Positions 1 to 11,900 of a stretch of DNA of 64,000 nucleotides are shown here, one piece after another. Source of the DNA: Pseudoalteromonas luteoviolacea H33-S (GTDB taxonomy: Bacteria > Pseudomonadota > Gammaproteobacteria > Enterobacterales > Alteromonadaceae). A program made the position numbers and the translations under genes. Each line of letters starts with the position of its first letter. Position 1 is the first letter of the stretch. A model generated the notes under the pieces. The model had not been told where the DNA came from, searched no databases, and worked only from the letters and a program-made list of their open reading frames with translations. The stretch lies in NCBI RefSeq assembly GCF_001625695.1, contig NZ_AUXY01000056.1:124001-188000 (forward strand), in the 5' to 3' direction.

Positions 1-2938
1 CACTGGCAATCCAATAAGCATGTAACGCACCATCTGCATGGCTTTTATCCGCAATAACAGCCGCACTTTGAACCCCCTCAACATCACATATGGCGTGCTC
101 TATCTCACCAAGTTCAATTCGATAACCGCGAATTTTAACTTGGTTGTCGTTACGGCCAAGGTATTCAACTTCACCATTGTCGAGCCAACGAACTAAATCA
201 CCCGTTTTGTAAATCCGCTGATTATACAGATCATCGCTACTGGCAAATGGATTTTGAATAAAGCGCGATTGTGTCAAATCGTCACGGTTTAAGTAGCCTC
301 TAGCCACACCAGCCCCGCCGATATATAACTCTCCAATTGCACCCACTGGCACAGGTTTAAGTGCCGATGACAAAACATACAACGCCACATTGGGATAAGC
401 ATGCCCGATGCCGTTGACCACTTGGCTTGGGTCAACGCGCTTGTTCATGGCGCCTACTGTCGCCTCTGTTGGACCATATTCATCAATCAATGTCTCAGTA
501 ACCATTGAGAGCTTATCAATCACTGGCTTCGTCAGTGCTTCACCGCCGACCATTAAGCTGCGCAAGGTTATCTCACTATCAGACAATAAGAGGTTGGCAA
601 GGCTTGGCGTGGTTTTTACAAAACGTACTTGATTGTCTGTCAAATGTACCTGATATGCAGACACATTGGCAATGTCACCCTGATAAACACACACAGTTCC
701 ACCTGCCATGAGTGGGCATAAGGTGGTTGTCACGGTCAAATCAAAGCAATAGTTGGTCGAAAAATCACATACCTCTAAGGCATCTGATAAAGTACTTTGC
801 ACCCCAAAAAAGTAATTAAGTACTTGCGCTTGCTCTACCATCACGCCCTTTGGCTTGCCTGTAGTGCCTGAGGTGTATATGACATACGCAATGTTATTCA
901 TGCGGCTGCGACGCTCAGCAAAATCTTGTGAATTATCCAACACCAACATGGGCTTATCACAGCTGATGAAACCAACTTCAGTGCCTGTCAGCCAAGTATC
1001 CAGTCGATGGGCATACTGAGATTGCGTCAGGACCAAGCGCATGTCTGTATCAGACAAGATAAACTGCACCCTATCCTCTGGTGCATCTGGGGAGATGGGG
1101 ACATATCCCGCTCCTAACTTCAATACCGCCAACATGGCCACCAGAGTGTCAGCACTTGGGCTCAAATACAGCCCAATCAAGGTATCGGCTTGTACCGATT
1201 TACCTTGCTGAGCAAGGCGTTGCAAAATGTTATTTGCTAAATGCTCTGCTCGCTCGTTTAATTGCTGATAACTTAAAGTAGTTTTCCCTGCTTTAACAGC
1301 CACCTTGTCTGGCATAGCTTGTGCGTGCTGGGCAATCATGCCAGCAATGTCGTTTTCAAACTCAAAGTGCGCTTGTTGGCAGTGCCACTGCTGCGTGATT
1401 GCCTCACACTCAGCAGATGTCAACAACCCTAATTGCTGATGCGGTTGCTCTGGCGCTTCCACCAGCTGCTCAAGCAGCACTTTAAGCTGCGATACCAGCT
1501 TGCTCGCTTTGTCAGCATCAAGCCAATTTGCACTGTAGTTAATGGCTATATCGAGCGTATCTCCTTGCTCTGTCGCAACAAGGGACAGGGGATAATCAAT
1601 TTTCTCAACCACCTTTTTGAGCTGCCACTTACGCGTATCACCTTGATGATTGATCGGGTAATTTTCAAAGGTAAACAAGGTATGGAATAACCGCTCACCT
1701 TGCGGCTGTAACTCAGCCAGTGCAATACTGCTGGCGCTGTTGAGTGACGCAATCGACAGCTGAATATCCGCCATAATTTGCGCACAAGACGCATCTTCTG
1801 GCCAAAACACTTGCAACGGCAAGGTGTTGATAAACAAACCAACACTGTTATCAATGCCTTCAACTGGCAAGTTACGCCCCGAGACAACAGTTCCCACGGT
1901 AGTTTGCTCGTCGCCCGCATAAACCTGGATAAGCTTGTGCCAACAAAATTGTAATGCCACGTTGAGTGTCACCCCAGCATTTTGGCACATGGCTTTGAGC
2001 GCATGAAACTCAGCGCCCGTTATCATCAATTGTTGCGTATCCGGTTCTGTGACCTGCATCGGCTTGGTCAAATCAAGGGGCGCACTCAACATCCCCGAGA
2101 TGTCATTTGCCCCTTCAAATTGCAGCTTCTTTTCTTGCCAATACTGCTGTGTTTGCGCTTGGTGTTGCTGATAATACTGCTGCGTTGCTAAGTAGGCCGT
2201 TTCCACCTCAACCGTCGGCACTGTGCCACCGAGCAACTGCTCATAATACTCATGGACGCTGCGCAGTAACAAAGGCGCACTCCAGCCATCGCTGATGCTG
2301 TGATGCTCCGTTTTTAGTAAGGTATATAAGTCATCGGCTTGCTTAATAAGTGAAATACGGATCAAGCCCGGCTTTGACAAGTCAAACCCTTTTGCGCGCT
2401 CCGCTTGCTGCAACGCATCTATCTTTGCAGCGCGCTCTACGTCACCTAATGCGCTGATGTCTTCATAATGGAAGCTATTGCTATCAATACTCGCTTTGGG
2501 TGAGACAACTTGTAACAGGGCTTCATCCCAGTTAAAAAAAGTGCGCAGCGCAGGGAATCTTAAAGAGGTTAACTCCCAGGCCTTTTGGTACAAAGGCACG
2601 TTCAGCGGCTCTTGATAATCCAACATCATTTGCACACGATATGCATCATCGTCTGGCTGATTCAAATGATGATAAATAAACCCTTGTTGCAAGCTGTTTG
2701 CCGGACTTATCGACTCAATACCGCGCGAAGGCGCAGTTTGACTCTGGATATAACGTTTAAACGCTTTCGCCGAGTCAATGTTTTGCTCACTTAAAAATGC
2801 AATTAACTCTGGCTTATTGGCTTTGATTTTATTCACTAGCTGCGGATCCGGAGACGCATTGCCAAAAGCCAGTTTTAACTTACCTTGCTCTGCCCAAATA
2901 GACAGGTTATGTGCACTGATTTCCTTGATAAGTAACAT
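1..2938 (-). CDS. Non-ribosomal peptide synthetase, second subunit (partial, docking-C-A, Asn-type)
   Basis: The reading frame is open from an ATG at 2938 to the window edge (979 residues visible), so the C-terminus is missing. The first ~50 residues (MLLIKEISAHNLSIWAEQGK onward) resemble a TubC/beta-hairpin docking domain. A condensation domain follows, with HHSISDGWS near residue 211, then an adenylation domain with TSGTTGKPKG near 692 and the motifs LMVGGEAL and DEYGPTEATVG. The specificity positions I read are D-L-T-K-M-G-E-V-G, close to the canonical asparagine code DLTKLGEVGK. It starts 3 bases after the stop of the upstream NRPS, so the two are co-transcribed. Because that NRPS ends in an epimerase, this C domain is expected to be of the DCL type. 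Carrier, further modules and thioesterase must lie left of the window. The NRPS call is certain; the Asn call is a by-eye alignment. Confidence 0.95.
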   Translation of the reverse strand, partial: MLLIKEISAHNLSIWAEQGKLKLAFGNASPDPQLVNKIKANKPELIAFLSEQNIDSAKAFKRYIQSQTAPSRGIESISPANSLQQGFIYHHLNQPDDDAYRVQMMLDYQEPLNVPLYQKAWELTSLRFPALRTFFNWDEALLQVVSPKASIDSNSFHYEDISALGDVERAAKIDALQQAERAKGFDLSKPGLIRISLIKQADDLYTLLKTEHHSISDGWSAPLLLRSVHEYYEQLLGGTVPTVEVETAYLATQQYYQQHQAQTQQYWQEKKLQFEGANDISGMLSAPLDLTKPMQVTEPDTQQLMITGAEFHALKAMCQNAGVTLNVALQFCWHKLIQVYAGDEQTTVGTVVSGRNLPVEGIDNSVGLFINTLPLQVFWPEDASCAQIMADIQLSIASLNSASSIALAELQPQGERLFHTLFTFENYPINHQGDTRKWQLKKVVEKIDYPLSLVATEQGDTLDIAINYSANWLDADKASKLVSQLKVLLEQLVEAPEQPHQQLGLLTSAECEAITQQWHCQQAHFEFENDIAGMIAQHAQAMPDKVAVKAGKTTLSYQQLNERAEHLANNILQRLAQQGKSVQADTLIGLYLSPSADTLVAMLAVLKLGAGYVPISPDAPEDRVQFILSDTDMRLVLTQSQYAHRLDTWLTGTEVGFISCDKPMLVLDNSQDFAERRSRMNNIAYVIYTSGTTGKPKGVMVEQAQVLNYFFGVQSTLSDALEVCDFSTNYCFDLTVTTTLCPLMAGGTVCVYQGDIANVSAYQVHLTDNQVRFVKTTPSLANLLLSDSEITLRSLMVGGEALTKPVIDKLSMVTETLIDEYGPTEATVGAMNKRVDPSQVVNGIGHAYPNVALYVLSSALKPVPVGAIGELYIGGAGVARGYLNRDDLTQSRFIQNPFASSDDLYNQRIYKTGDLVRWLDNGEVEYLGRNDNQVKIRGYRIELGEIEHAICDVEGVQSAAVIADKSHADGALHAYWIAS

Positions 2939-2941
2939 TGC

Positions 2942-5900
2942 TTAAATCTCCATGATGTTGTCGTCGCAGGTATCGTCTTGCTCATCCAAATCAGCCTCTT
3001 CGAGTACGCTGTTTAAGTGCGCAAGATGCTCTACAGATAAGTCATTGGCAATAAAGTCACTGGGGGTGGCGACTGCGCCCTGATCGGCAATATGTGCCGT
3101 ATGTTCAATCACATGTTGCAAGTTTGTCGCAAAGTAGCGTTCAAAATCAGCACTGAGCTGCAGGCCTAGACGCGACTGAATTGAAAACACCAGTTGGTCG
3201 GAGTCAATCATGCCGTTAATGTTAAGCATCAATGCCATCTCATTTTGCTCGCCAATTAACTGCCCACAAGACTCTTGAACAATCTGCCAACTCTCTACAC
3301 CCGAAGCACGACTATTAAATTGACCTAAGTAGTTGAAGCTAATCAGTGGCAGCTTTTGAGTAATTTGGCCTGCTTGGAAAAAGGCCCCATAACCTACCCC
3401 CTTGTTCGGAACGGCGCGCAACATTTCCTTGGTTTGCACCACCGTCGTAGAGAGGTCGTCATATGCTGTAAGCTTCACTGGATATAAGCTGGTAAACCAA
3501 CCTAGGGTTTGCGATACATCTAAGTGCTCATCAATGTCTTCTCGACCGTGACCTTCTAACGTGATCACATGCTCTGTGCCAGATAATACTTGCGGCAGGG
3601 TTAAGCTTAACGCAGCTAACAATAAGTCATTGATTTCCGTGTTGTAACCCTCGTTTGACTGTCTTAGTAGCATTTGTGTGTGCTCAACCGACAAAAACAG
3701 GGAATGCTCACTAACAGATTCAGTAACATTGAGTTCATTGCTATGTTCAACCACATGTTGCCAGTAATTCAGCTCACTGCTGTGATCTGTTGGGTAGGTT
3801 TGCATGCTATTAACCCACTGGCGATAACTGCTGGTTTTTGCCGCCAATGTTTTACCAGTTAGCAAGGTTTGCATGTCTTGTGACAACACCCGCCACGACA
3901 CGCCATCAATGATTAAATGATGGAAAATAAAGCAAACCCGCGCAACACCATCGCCATAACCTTGCAAGTGAACCAGCTTAAATAGCGGCCCATCTTTAAG
4001 ATCAAAACTTTGCTGCCATTGGCTCAACTGCGCTCCAATTTGCGAATCAGAGAGCCCTGTCACATCTAACTGAGCAACGTTACACCAAGCAGCTAAATCT
4101 AACTCGTTAAGAGATAAATAAGATTGACGATAAGTATCACCTTGTATCGCAAAACGGACGCGCATCATATCGTGGTGCTCAACCAAAGCCTGGCATGCCC
4201 GCTCAACCTGCGAAGTGGTTAAAGCTTCAGGTACCGTCAGCATAAATGACTGGTTCCAATGATTAGGTTGCGATAGGCCTAAGTCAAAGAACCAAGACTG
4301 TACAGGCAGTAAATCAAACTCACCTGTTAGTACTCCTTGCTCTGTTTGTATCGTCTGGGCTTGCGGCAATTGCTCAAGCTTTTTCGCCAATTGCGCCACA
4401 GTCGGTGATTCATAGATGTCTTTCACTTTGAGCGTATAGCCCAATAAGCGCAGCTGCGACATCAATTGAATACTAATGATTGAATCGCCGCCGATACGGA
4501 AGAAGTGCTCATCAATCCCCACTTTTTCAAGGCCAAGTAACGCCTGCCAAATATCACACAGCTGGCTCTCAAGTTCAGTGGTCGGTGCCACATAATCGCT
4601 TTGTGCATCAAATACAGGATCTGGTAAGGCTTTGCGATCGACTTTGTTGTTTACAGTCAGCGGTACTTGCTCAATGGCCATAATGGCGCTGGGCACCATG
4701 TACTCTGGCAATTGCTCAGCTAAATACGTGCGCAGCACGTCATGGTTAAGTGCAGTTTCGCCTTGTGATACCACATACGCAATCAGTTGCTGTGTGCCTT
4801 GCAGCAATCGCGGGATCACAACGGCTTGCTTCACATCTTGATGTGCAATGAGAATGTTTTCAATTTCTCCAAGCTCGATTCTAAAGCCTCGGATCTTAAC
4901 CTGCTCATCATTCCGGCCAATGTACTCTAGCTGACCATCAGCAAGTCGGCGCACCAAGTCACCACTGCGGTATAAGCGGGATTCTTGAGAAGCAGGTAAT
5001 TGCGCGGCAAATGGGTTTTCAATAAAGCGCTCACGGGTCAGCTCTTCGCGGTTTAAATAGCCGCGAGCAAGACCAGCCCCACCGACATACAATTCACCTA
5101 CAACTCCAACTGGCACGAGGTTTTGGTTAGCATCAAGTACATACGCTGACATATCACTCAATGGACGGCCAATCAGTGATTGATGCTGATTGTTATCCGG
5201 TGAGAGTTCCTGATATGTCACATGCACGGTGGTTTCTGTGATGCCGTACATATTGATTAACTTGGTTTGCGTATCACCGTAGGCCTGCCACCAAGGCGCA
5301 AGGCGCGCCATATTAAGCTTGTCTCCACCAAAAATAACGTAACGCAGCGCTGGTAGCTGGGCATTTTGCGACACAGCGGTATCGGTAAATGAATAGAAAG
5401 CACTCGGCGTTTGGTTTAATACCGTGACGCCTTGGTTTTGACACAAAGCAATGAACTCACGCGGATCACGGGTGCAGGCTTTATCTGGGATCACAAGGCA
5501 GCCACCGTGTAATAGCGCGCCCCAAATTTCCCACACACTAAAGTCAAAGGTACAAGCATGGTACATCACCCACATATCTTGCTCGGTGAACTGATACGCT
5601 TGCTCACAAGAGTCAAACAGTCGTACCACGTTGTGATGCGGTTGCATCACGCCTTTTGGCTGTCCTGTGGTACCTGATGTGTAAATCACGTATGCCAGAT
5701 CATCTGCCGTGGTATTCACCACAGACAAGTCGATATCCACTTTTTCCTGACTGAGTTCGTCATAGCTGAGTACTTGCACAGATGTATCTAAACCATCGAG
5801 TACGTCCGTAAGATCAGCCTCTAACCCTGCTTCACAAAGCAATATTGGCGTTTGTGTATCACTCAAAATAAACTGGCTGCGCGATTTCGGATACTCTGGC

Positions 5901-8900
5901 GTCAAAGGTACATACGTGGCTCCAAGCTTTAATATCGCCATCATGCTCACTAACAACTCAAGACTGGGCGCAAAGTACAGTCCTATGTAAACCGGCGCTT
6001 GGCTTGTGGCAGAAGCAACACTCGGGTCTCGCGCTAAAATCGCCTGGGCCAATGCCGTCGACTGTGCATCTAATGCTTGATAGCTAAGCGCTTTGTCTTG
6101 GAACTTAAGTGCTGTATTATTTGGGTACTTTTGCACTTGTTCGGCAAAAATCTCACTCAAGCTGCCACGCTCAGGCAGTGGCGCGACTTGCGGCTGAATT
6201 TGCATCAGCAACTCATGGCTTTGTTGCTTTGACAGCAAGCTAATTTGACTGTGTGGCTGCTCAACTTCAGTCGCGATGGCATTAACGATAATTTGCAACT
6301 GCGCGATTAATTGCTCAGCCTGAGACGCATCAATTTGCTGCGCACAATAATTCAAAGAAAATTCAACCTGCTCTGGTGTGGCAGTGACAATAACGGTGAT
6401 CGGGTAATCACTTTTCTCACGCGTCTCACGATACTGCATTGCCTGCTCTACGCGCTCAGCATCACTTTCTTGCACTTCTGGAATTGGGTAATTCTCAAAC
6501 ACAAATAAAGTGTGGAATAACGCATCCCCTTGGCTTTGCACACGAGATAACTCAGCACCACTGTGGGTATTTATATCGGCGATTTCCAGCTGAATTTGCG
6601 ACATCATCTGGGTGATCGTTGCATCCGCTTGCCAATTTACCGCCAGAGGTAAGGTATTTATAAACAGACCTACACTTGAATGAATATCCGCAACAGGCAT
6701 ATCTCGACCAGATACTGTGGTGCCAACGATTGTTTGCTGGTCTTGGCAATAGCTTTGCAGTAACTTGTGCCAAGCAAATTGCATGGCAGCATTGAGTGTC
6801 ACACCTGCGTTCTTACACACTTTATTTAACGCACTAAACTCATCACCTGCAATCACAAACTGACTGCGCATAGGTTCAGTGATGACGCGCTCATTGGCTA
6901 AATCAAATGACTGGCTCAGCAGATAATTAACATCATTGGCATGCTCAAATTCCGGCATTTTTTTCTGCCAAAATGCATCCGTTTTGTCTTTGTTTTCATA
7001 CAGGTATACTTGCGAGGCTTGATAAGCATGGTCATGTTGGATAACGGGCTGTTCACCGACTTTAAGTTGGTTGTAAAAACCGTTGACCGTCTCCAGTAGA
7101 TTGCCGACACTCCAGCCATCGCCAATGCTGTGATGTTCCGTTTTTAGGACGCTATAATGAGTGTCGCTGTGCTTGAACACCACCACTCTAAAGAGCCCAG
7201 GCGCAGCCAAATCAAACGCTGTGAGCCTATCTTGAGTGAGTAGCTCATTCATTTTTTGCGCGCTTTCACCATCAGGCAAAGTAGTTAGATCTACCACTTT
7301 GAAATGCGCGTCATTGAGCACCAGATTTTGGCTGATCACTTGCAGCATCTGCGCTTGCCAATTAAATGCCATACGCAGCGCGGGGTGTTTATCAGTCGCT
7401 AGCTGCCAAGCTGCTCGATACAGTTCAAGGTCTAGCTGAGTATGATAGTCCACCAGCAATTGTACTCGGTATGCATCATCATCTGGCTGATTTAAGGCAT
7501 GATAAATAAAACCTTGTTGCAAACTGTTGGCAGGATATAAAGCCTCTACAGAAGTCTGTGACTGGAGGTTTTGCAGCAGCTCAAAACTAATCTTCGCCTG
7601 CGGGAAGTCACTTGGCGTGCTCACCCCGCCAGATTGCATCGCCGTCACACCTTGAGCAATCACCTGCTCAAGTGCACGCTCAAAGGCACGGACAAATTGC
7701 GCACCTTGCGCTGGCGCAAGTCTGGATTCAACCTCAATGCTCAACGCATCCTGCTTAATTAATCCCAACACATTGAGCATTAAGTCACTGTCATTGTCAG
7801 CGCTAACCGCTGCGCCAACAGGCTCTCCGGTAATTTGCCAATCAGCAGGCTCTGCCGTTTTATACTGTCCAAGGTAGTTAAAGCATACTTTTGGCAGCGG
7901 CGCAGGTAACTTTTCAGGGTCAAATTGATACAGCGCACCAAAACCAATGCCCTTATCTGGAATAGCACGCAGCATGTCTTTGTTTGCAGCAATGGTTTGC
8001 TCTACAGATTGCGCACATTCGAGCTTAACTGGGTATAGGCTGGTAAACCACCCCACTGTTTGGTTCACTTCGAGTGCATCATCAATGGCTTCTCGGCCAT
8101 GGCCTTCGAGCATAATGTGATGAGACTTAGACCCAAATACAGTTTCCATGGCAATGGCAAGCGCACTGAGTAACAACTCTTGCGTTTGCGTGTTATACCC
8201 TTGAGCAGCTTGCTGTAGCAAAACTTCTGTTTGCTCAACCGATAAAGACAAGGATAATTTCTGCATTGCATGTAAAGGCTGTGGACTTGGCTGTCCTGCT
8301 AATACCTCAGACCAATAAGCCGTTTGCGTTTGATTACGCGCTGCGTATTGCGCCAGTCCACCCACCCACTGACGATAACTGGTTTGCTTTGCCAACAGGC
8401 TTTGTCCGGCAATAAGTTGCTCAAGGTCGTTAAGTAAAATACCCCATGAGACGATATCTATGATCAAGTGATGGAAAATAAAACACAGTCTATCGCGACC
8501 ATCGCTATGCCCTTTTAGTCTGACCACACGCCATGTTGGGCCTGCAAAAATATCCAAGCTGGCTTGTAAAGTGCTCAAGCTCTCACGAACTTGTACCTCG
8601 TCCAGAAGCGAAATATCCAGCTCAGTTAATTCAAACAGCACTTCTTCACAATAGCGGTTTTTCCGTTCAACGATACTTCGGCTGCGCAACATATCATGCT
8701 GATTGCTCAGAGTGGTTAGTGCCTCATAAAGGTCATCATGAGATAAGTCATTCGGACAATAGGCACTAAATGCTTGGTTGAAGTGGTGCGCATTGGCAAA
8801 ATTTTGTGCAAAGAACCAACTTTGCGTTGGGTGCAGGTCAAAATCACCTAATAAAATCCCTTGCTCTGAGAGTACTTCCACTTTCGCGACGTCATCATTA

Positions 8901-11900
8901 TCGGCAATAAATTCTGCCAATTCCGCCACGCTTGGCGCGACAAAAATATCTTTCACTTTAAGGGAGTAGCCCGCGCGTCTCAGGGCTGATACCAAGCTGA
9001 TACTGACGATTGAGTCGCCACCGATTTGGAAGAAGTTATCCTTTATGCCCACTTTTTCAAGACCAAGTACACCTTGCCAGATGTCACAGAGTTCTGCCTC
9101 TAATTCATTGCGCGGTGCTTGGTATTCAGTGCTGGCACTAAACTCAGGCTCTGGTAATGCTTTTCTGTCTAACTTGCCATTGAGGGTCAAAGGTAATGCA
9201 TCAATCACCACAAAAGCAGCTGGCACCATGTACTCTGGTAACTGCTGTGCCACAAACTGCCTCACATCATCTAAATCAATCGATGCATTAAGTTCTCCAA
9301 CAAGATAAGCAACCAGCGCTTTTTGTTGATTGTGCTCTTTATCAATCACCGCAACGTGTTTTATTTCTGAGCGCTTTAATAAGCAGTGTTCAATTTCGCC
9401 CATTTCGATACGGTAGCCACGTACTTTTACTTGAAAGTCTTTACGGCCTTTAAATTCAATATAGCCTTTCTCATTCCAACAACCGTTGTCACCAGTACGA
9501 TATAGTCGGCCAAGTTTAGGGTGTTCAAAGTATGCAAGATTAGTACGTTCTGGGTCATTAAAATATCCCTGAGCGACCCCAATACCACCGATGTGAATTT
9601 CACCTAAAATACCAGCAGGACAATGATTGCCATATTGATCCAGCACCCACATAGCTTGGTTCGGCATTGCCAAGCCATAAGGAATGCTCTGCCAATCCGG
9701 CTCAACTGTTTTTATTTCATGCCAAATTGACCAGATACTGCCCTCAGTGGCACCACCTAAGCTCATCACTGTGGCATGAGGTGTCATAGCGCTTAGCTGC
9801 GTGGGTAGGCGCAGTGGGATCCAATCTCCACTCATCATGTAAACACGCAAACTATCCACATTGCGTGCTTGCAATGCTTGCTCATTTGCGAGCAGTTGCG
9901 CAAGCTGCGGTACTGTATTCCAAATTGTCACTTGATGCGCTTCGACCATGTCTAACCAATGATCAGTGTCTTGCACTTTGTCTTGCTCAGGCAGCACAAT
10001 CGCGGCCCCCACAGCCAAGGCACCAAACACATCGTATACAGATAAATCAAAACTCAAATCCGAAATACCAAAAATACGGTCTTCTGGCTTAACATCGAAA
10101 CGCGCATTAACAGCAAAAATGGTATTCATGGCACTTTCGTGGGTGATCACCACCCCTTTGGGCTGGCCAGTACTGCCCGATGTGAAGATCACATACGCAA
10201 TCTCATGCGCCAGAGGCAAGGCTAAGCTTTCTCGCCATAGGCTATCTGCCTTTGCACTGTTTGCGGCGGCCTCTTCAACTAAAGTGAATTGGAATTCGCT
10301 CAACCATGGTTCATTTTGAATACGCTCAAATAACGCATTCGAAATTAATACCTGCTGCACGCCACCTGCCAATAAAACCTGATGAATACGAGAATTTGGC
10401 CAAGCCACGTTGATTGGTAAATAAGCACACCCTGCGGTATTAATGGCCAGCAGTCCAGCGACTTGATATTCACTTTTTTCGCACATGACAGCGACCAATT
10501 CACCGCGCTTAGCAGCTTTAGATGCTACTTGGTAGGCAATGCCATAGCGGTATTCACTCAAGGTATGATAATCAATTTGACGGCTTGCCGTGATCACAGA
10601 GACGCGTTCAGGGTACTGTGCTACTTGTAAGTCAAAGCCATCAATTAAATTATGCTCTGGGTATTTTGCAGGGAAGTCATTCCACTGATGTTCAATCAAA
10701 TGTGTTTGTGCTTCAGTCAGCGTGCTGATGCAGCCACATATTTGATGGGCATCATCTTGCGCCAAATGCGTAATAAAACGTTTTTGTATTTCACCAATTT
10801 CTTGTAAAGCCTGGGGATTAAACTGTGCGTCTGCTGCGACAATTTTTCGCAGCAACTGTGAACCTGTTTCGAATAACGTAAAGTCTAACTCAAACTGTGC
10901 CACAACCGGGGTTAACAGCACGCCTTCCACTGTGACCGTATTATCTTCACCTAAACGGATCTGCTGTTCAGGTAACCCCGCTAGCACCTGCATCAAGCCC
11001 GGAATAATATGAGACGTTTTTAGCTGTGCAAGATAGTTACACACCACGTTAATGTTCTTGCTGCTCAAGCCTGATGGAGCTTTATTCAAAAGCAGTGCAG
11101 TCAGCTGCTCACTGATGGTCTGTAATAATTCAATCAGTGACTTTTGATGAACCGCCGTGATAGACAACGCTTCTAAATCAACATAATGGCCTAACAAGTA
11201 ACGATTTTTTCGCGTTCTTCTGGCGATCGGTACACCTATGGTGACGTCTTCATCGTTAGTTAAACGGCTCACCGTTAAAATGGTGCTTGCAAGAATAACG
11301 CAGTAAGGGCTGATACCGTGCTCAGCAGCCACTTGCTTGATTGGCTCAATGCACTCGGTGGTATTGTCCAGTAGTACAGCCACCTCATCACTGCTATCCG
11401 CGCTGTGCGGCTTTTTCATGATAAAGTCTACTGGGCTCACTTGTACATCGGCAAAGTCTTGATCTTTGGCAGCGTAATATTCAATATCTGGTGTGAGTGT
11501 TGAGCTGTCATCCTCACTCGATAAGAGTCTCAGTAAATCATTCACTAAAATCTGTAAAGACCACTGATCACACACTATGTGGTGACCTTTGATCAACACT
11601 ATCACCTCAGAGTCTGTCAATACTTGATAGAAAAATTCAAAGTTATGCACGCTGGTATCAATGAACTGCGCATTATATTGATCGCATAGTTCTGAGGCGC
11701 TCGCAGTTGTGTCCGCCATGGCTTGCCACTGCACTGTGCCCGATTTAAAAATGAGTTCAGGCGTATCCGCTGTCAGCTCCACTTTACTGTGGATCACTGG
11801 ATGACGTTGCTGTAATTGAACAAGCGCATTTTGTAGCTGTTCAAAGCAATCGTCCATGGTAATTTTAAGTGCACTAGAGACATTAAAAACAGGGCTAGTT

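Noticed and set aside
1546..1920. 124-codon minus-strand frame inside the second NRPS
   Set aside because: It is a shifted frame within a continuous NRPS frame on the same strand; no ribosome site and no family resemblance.
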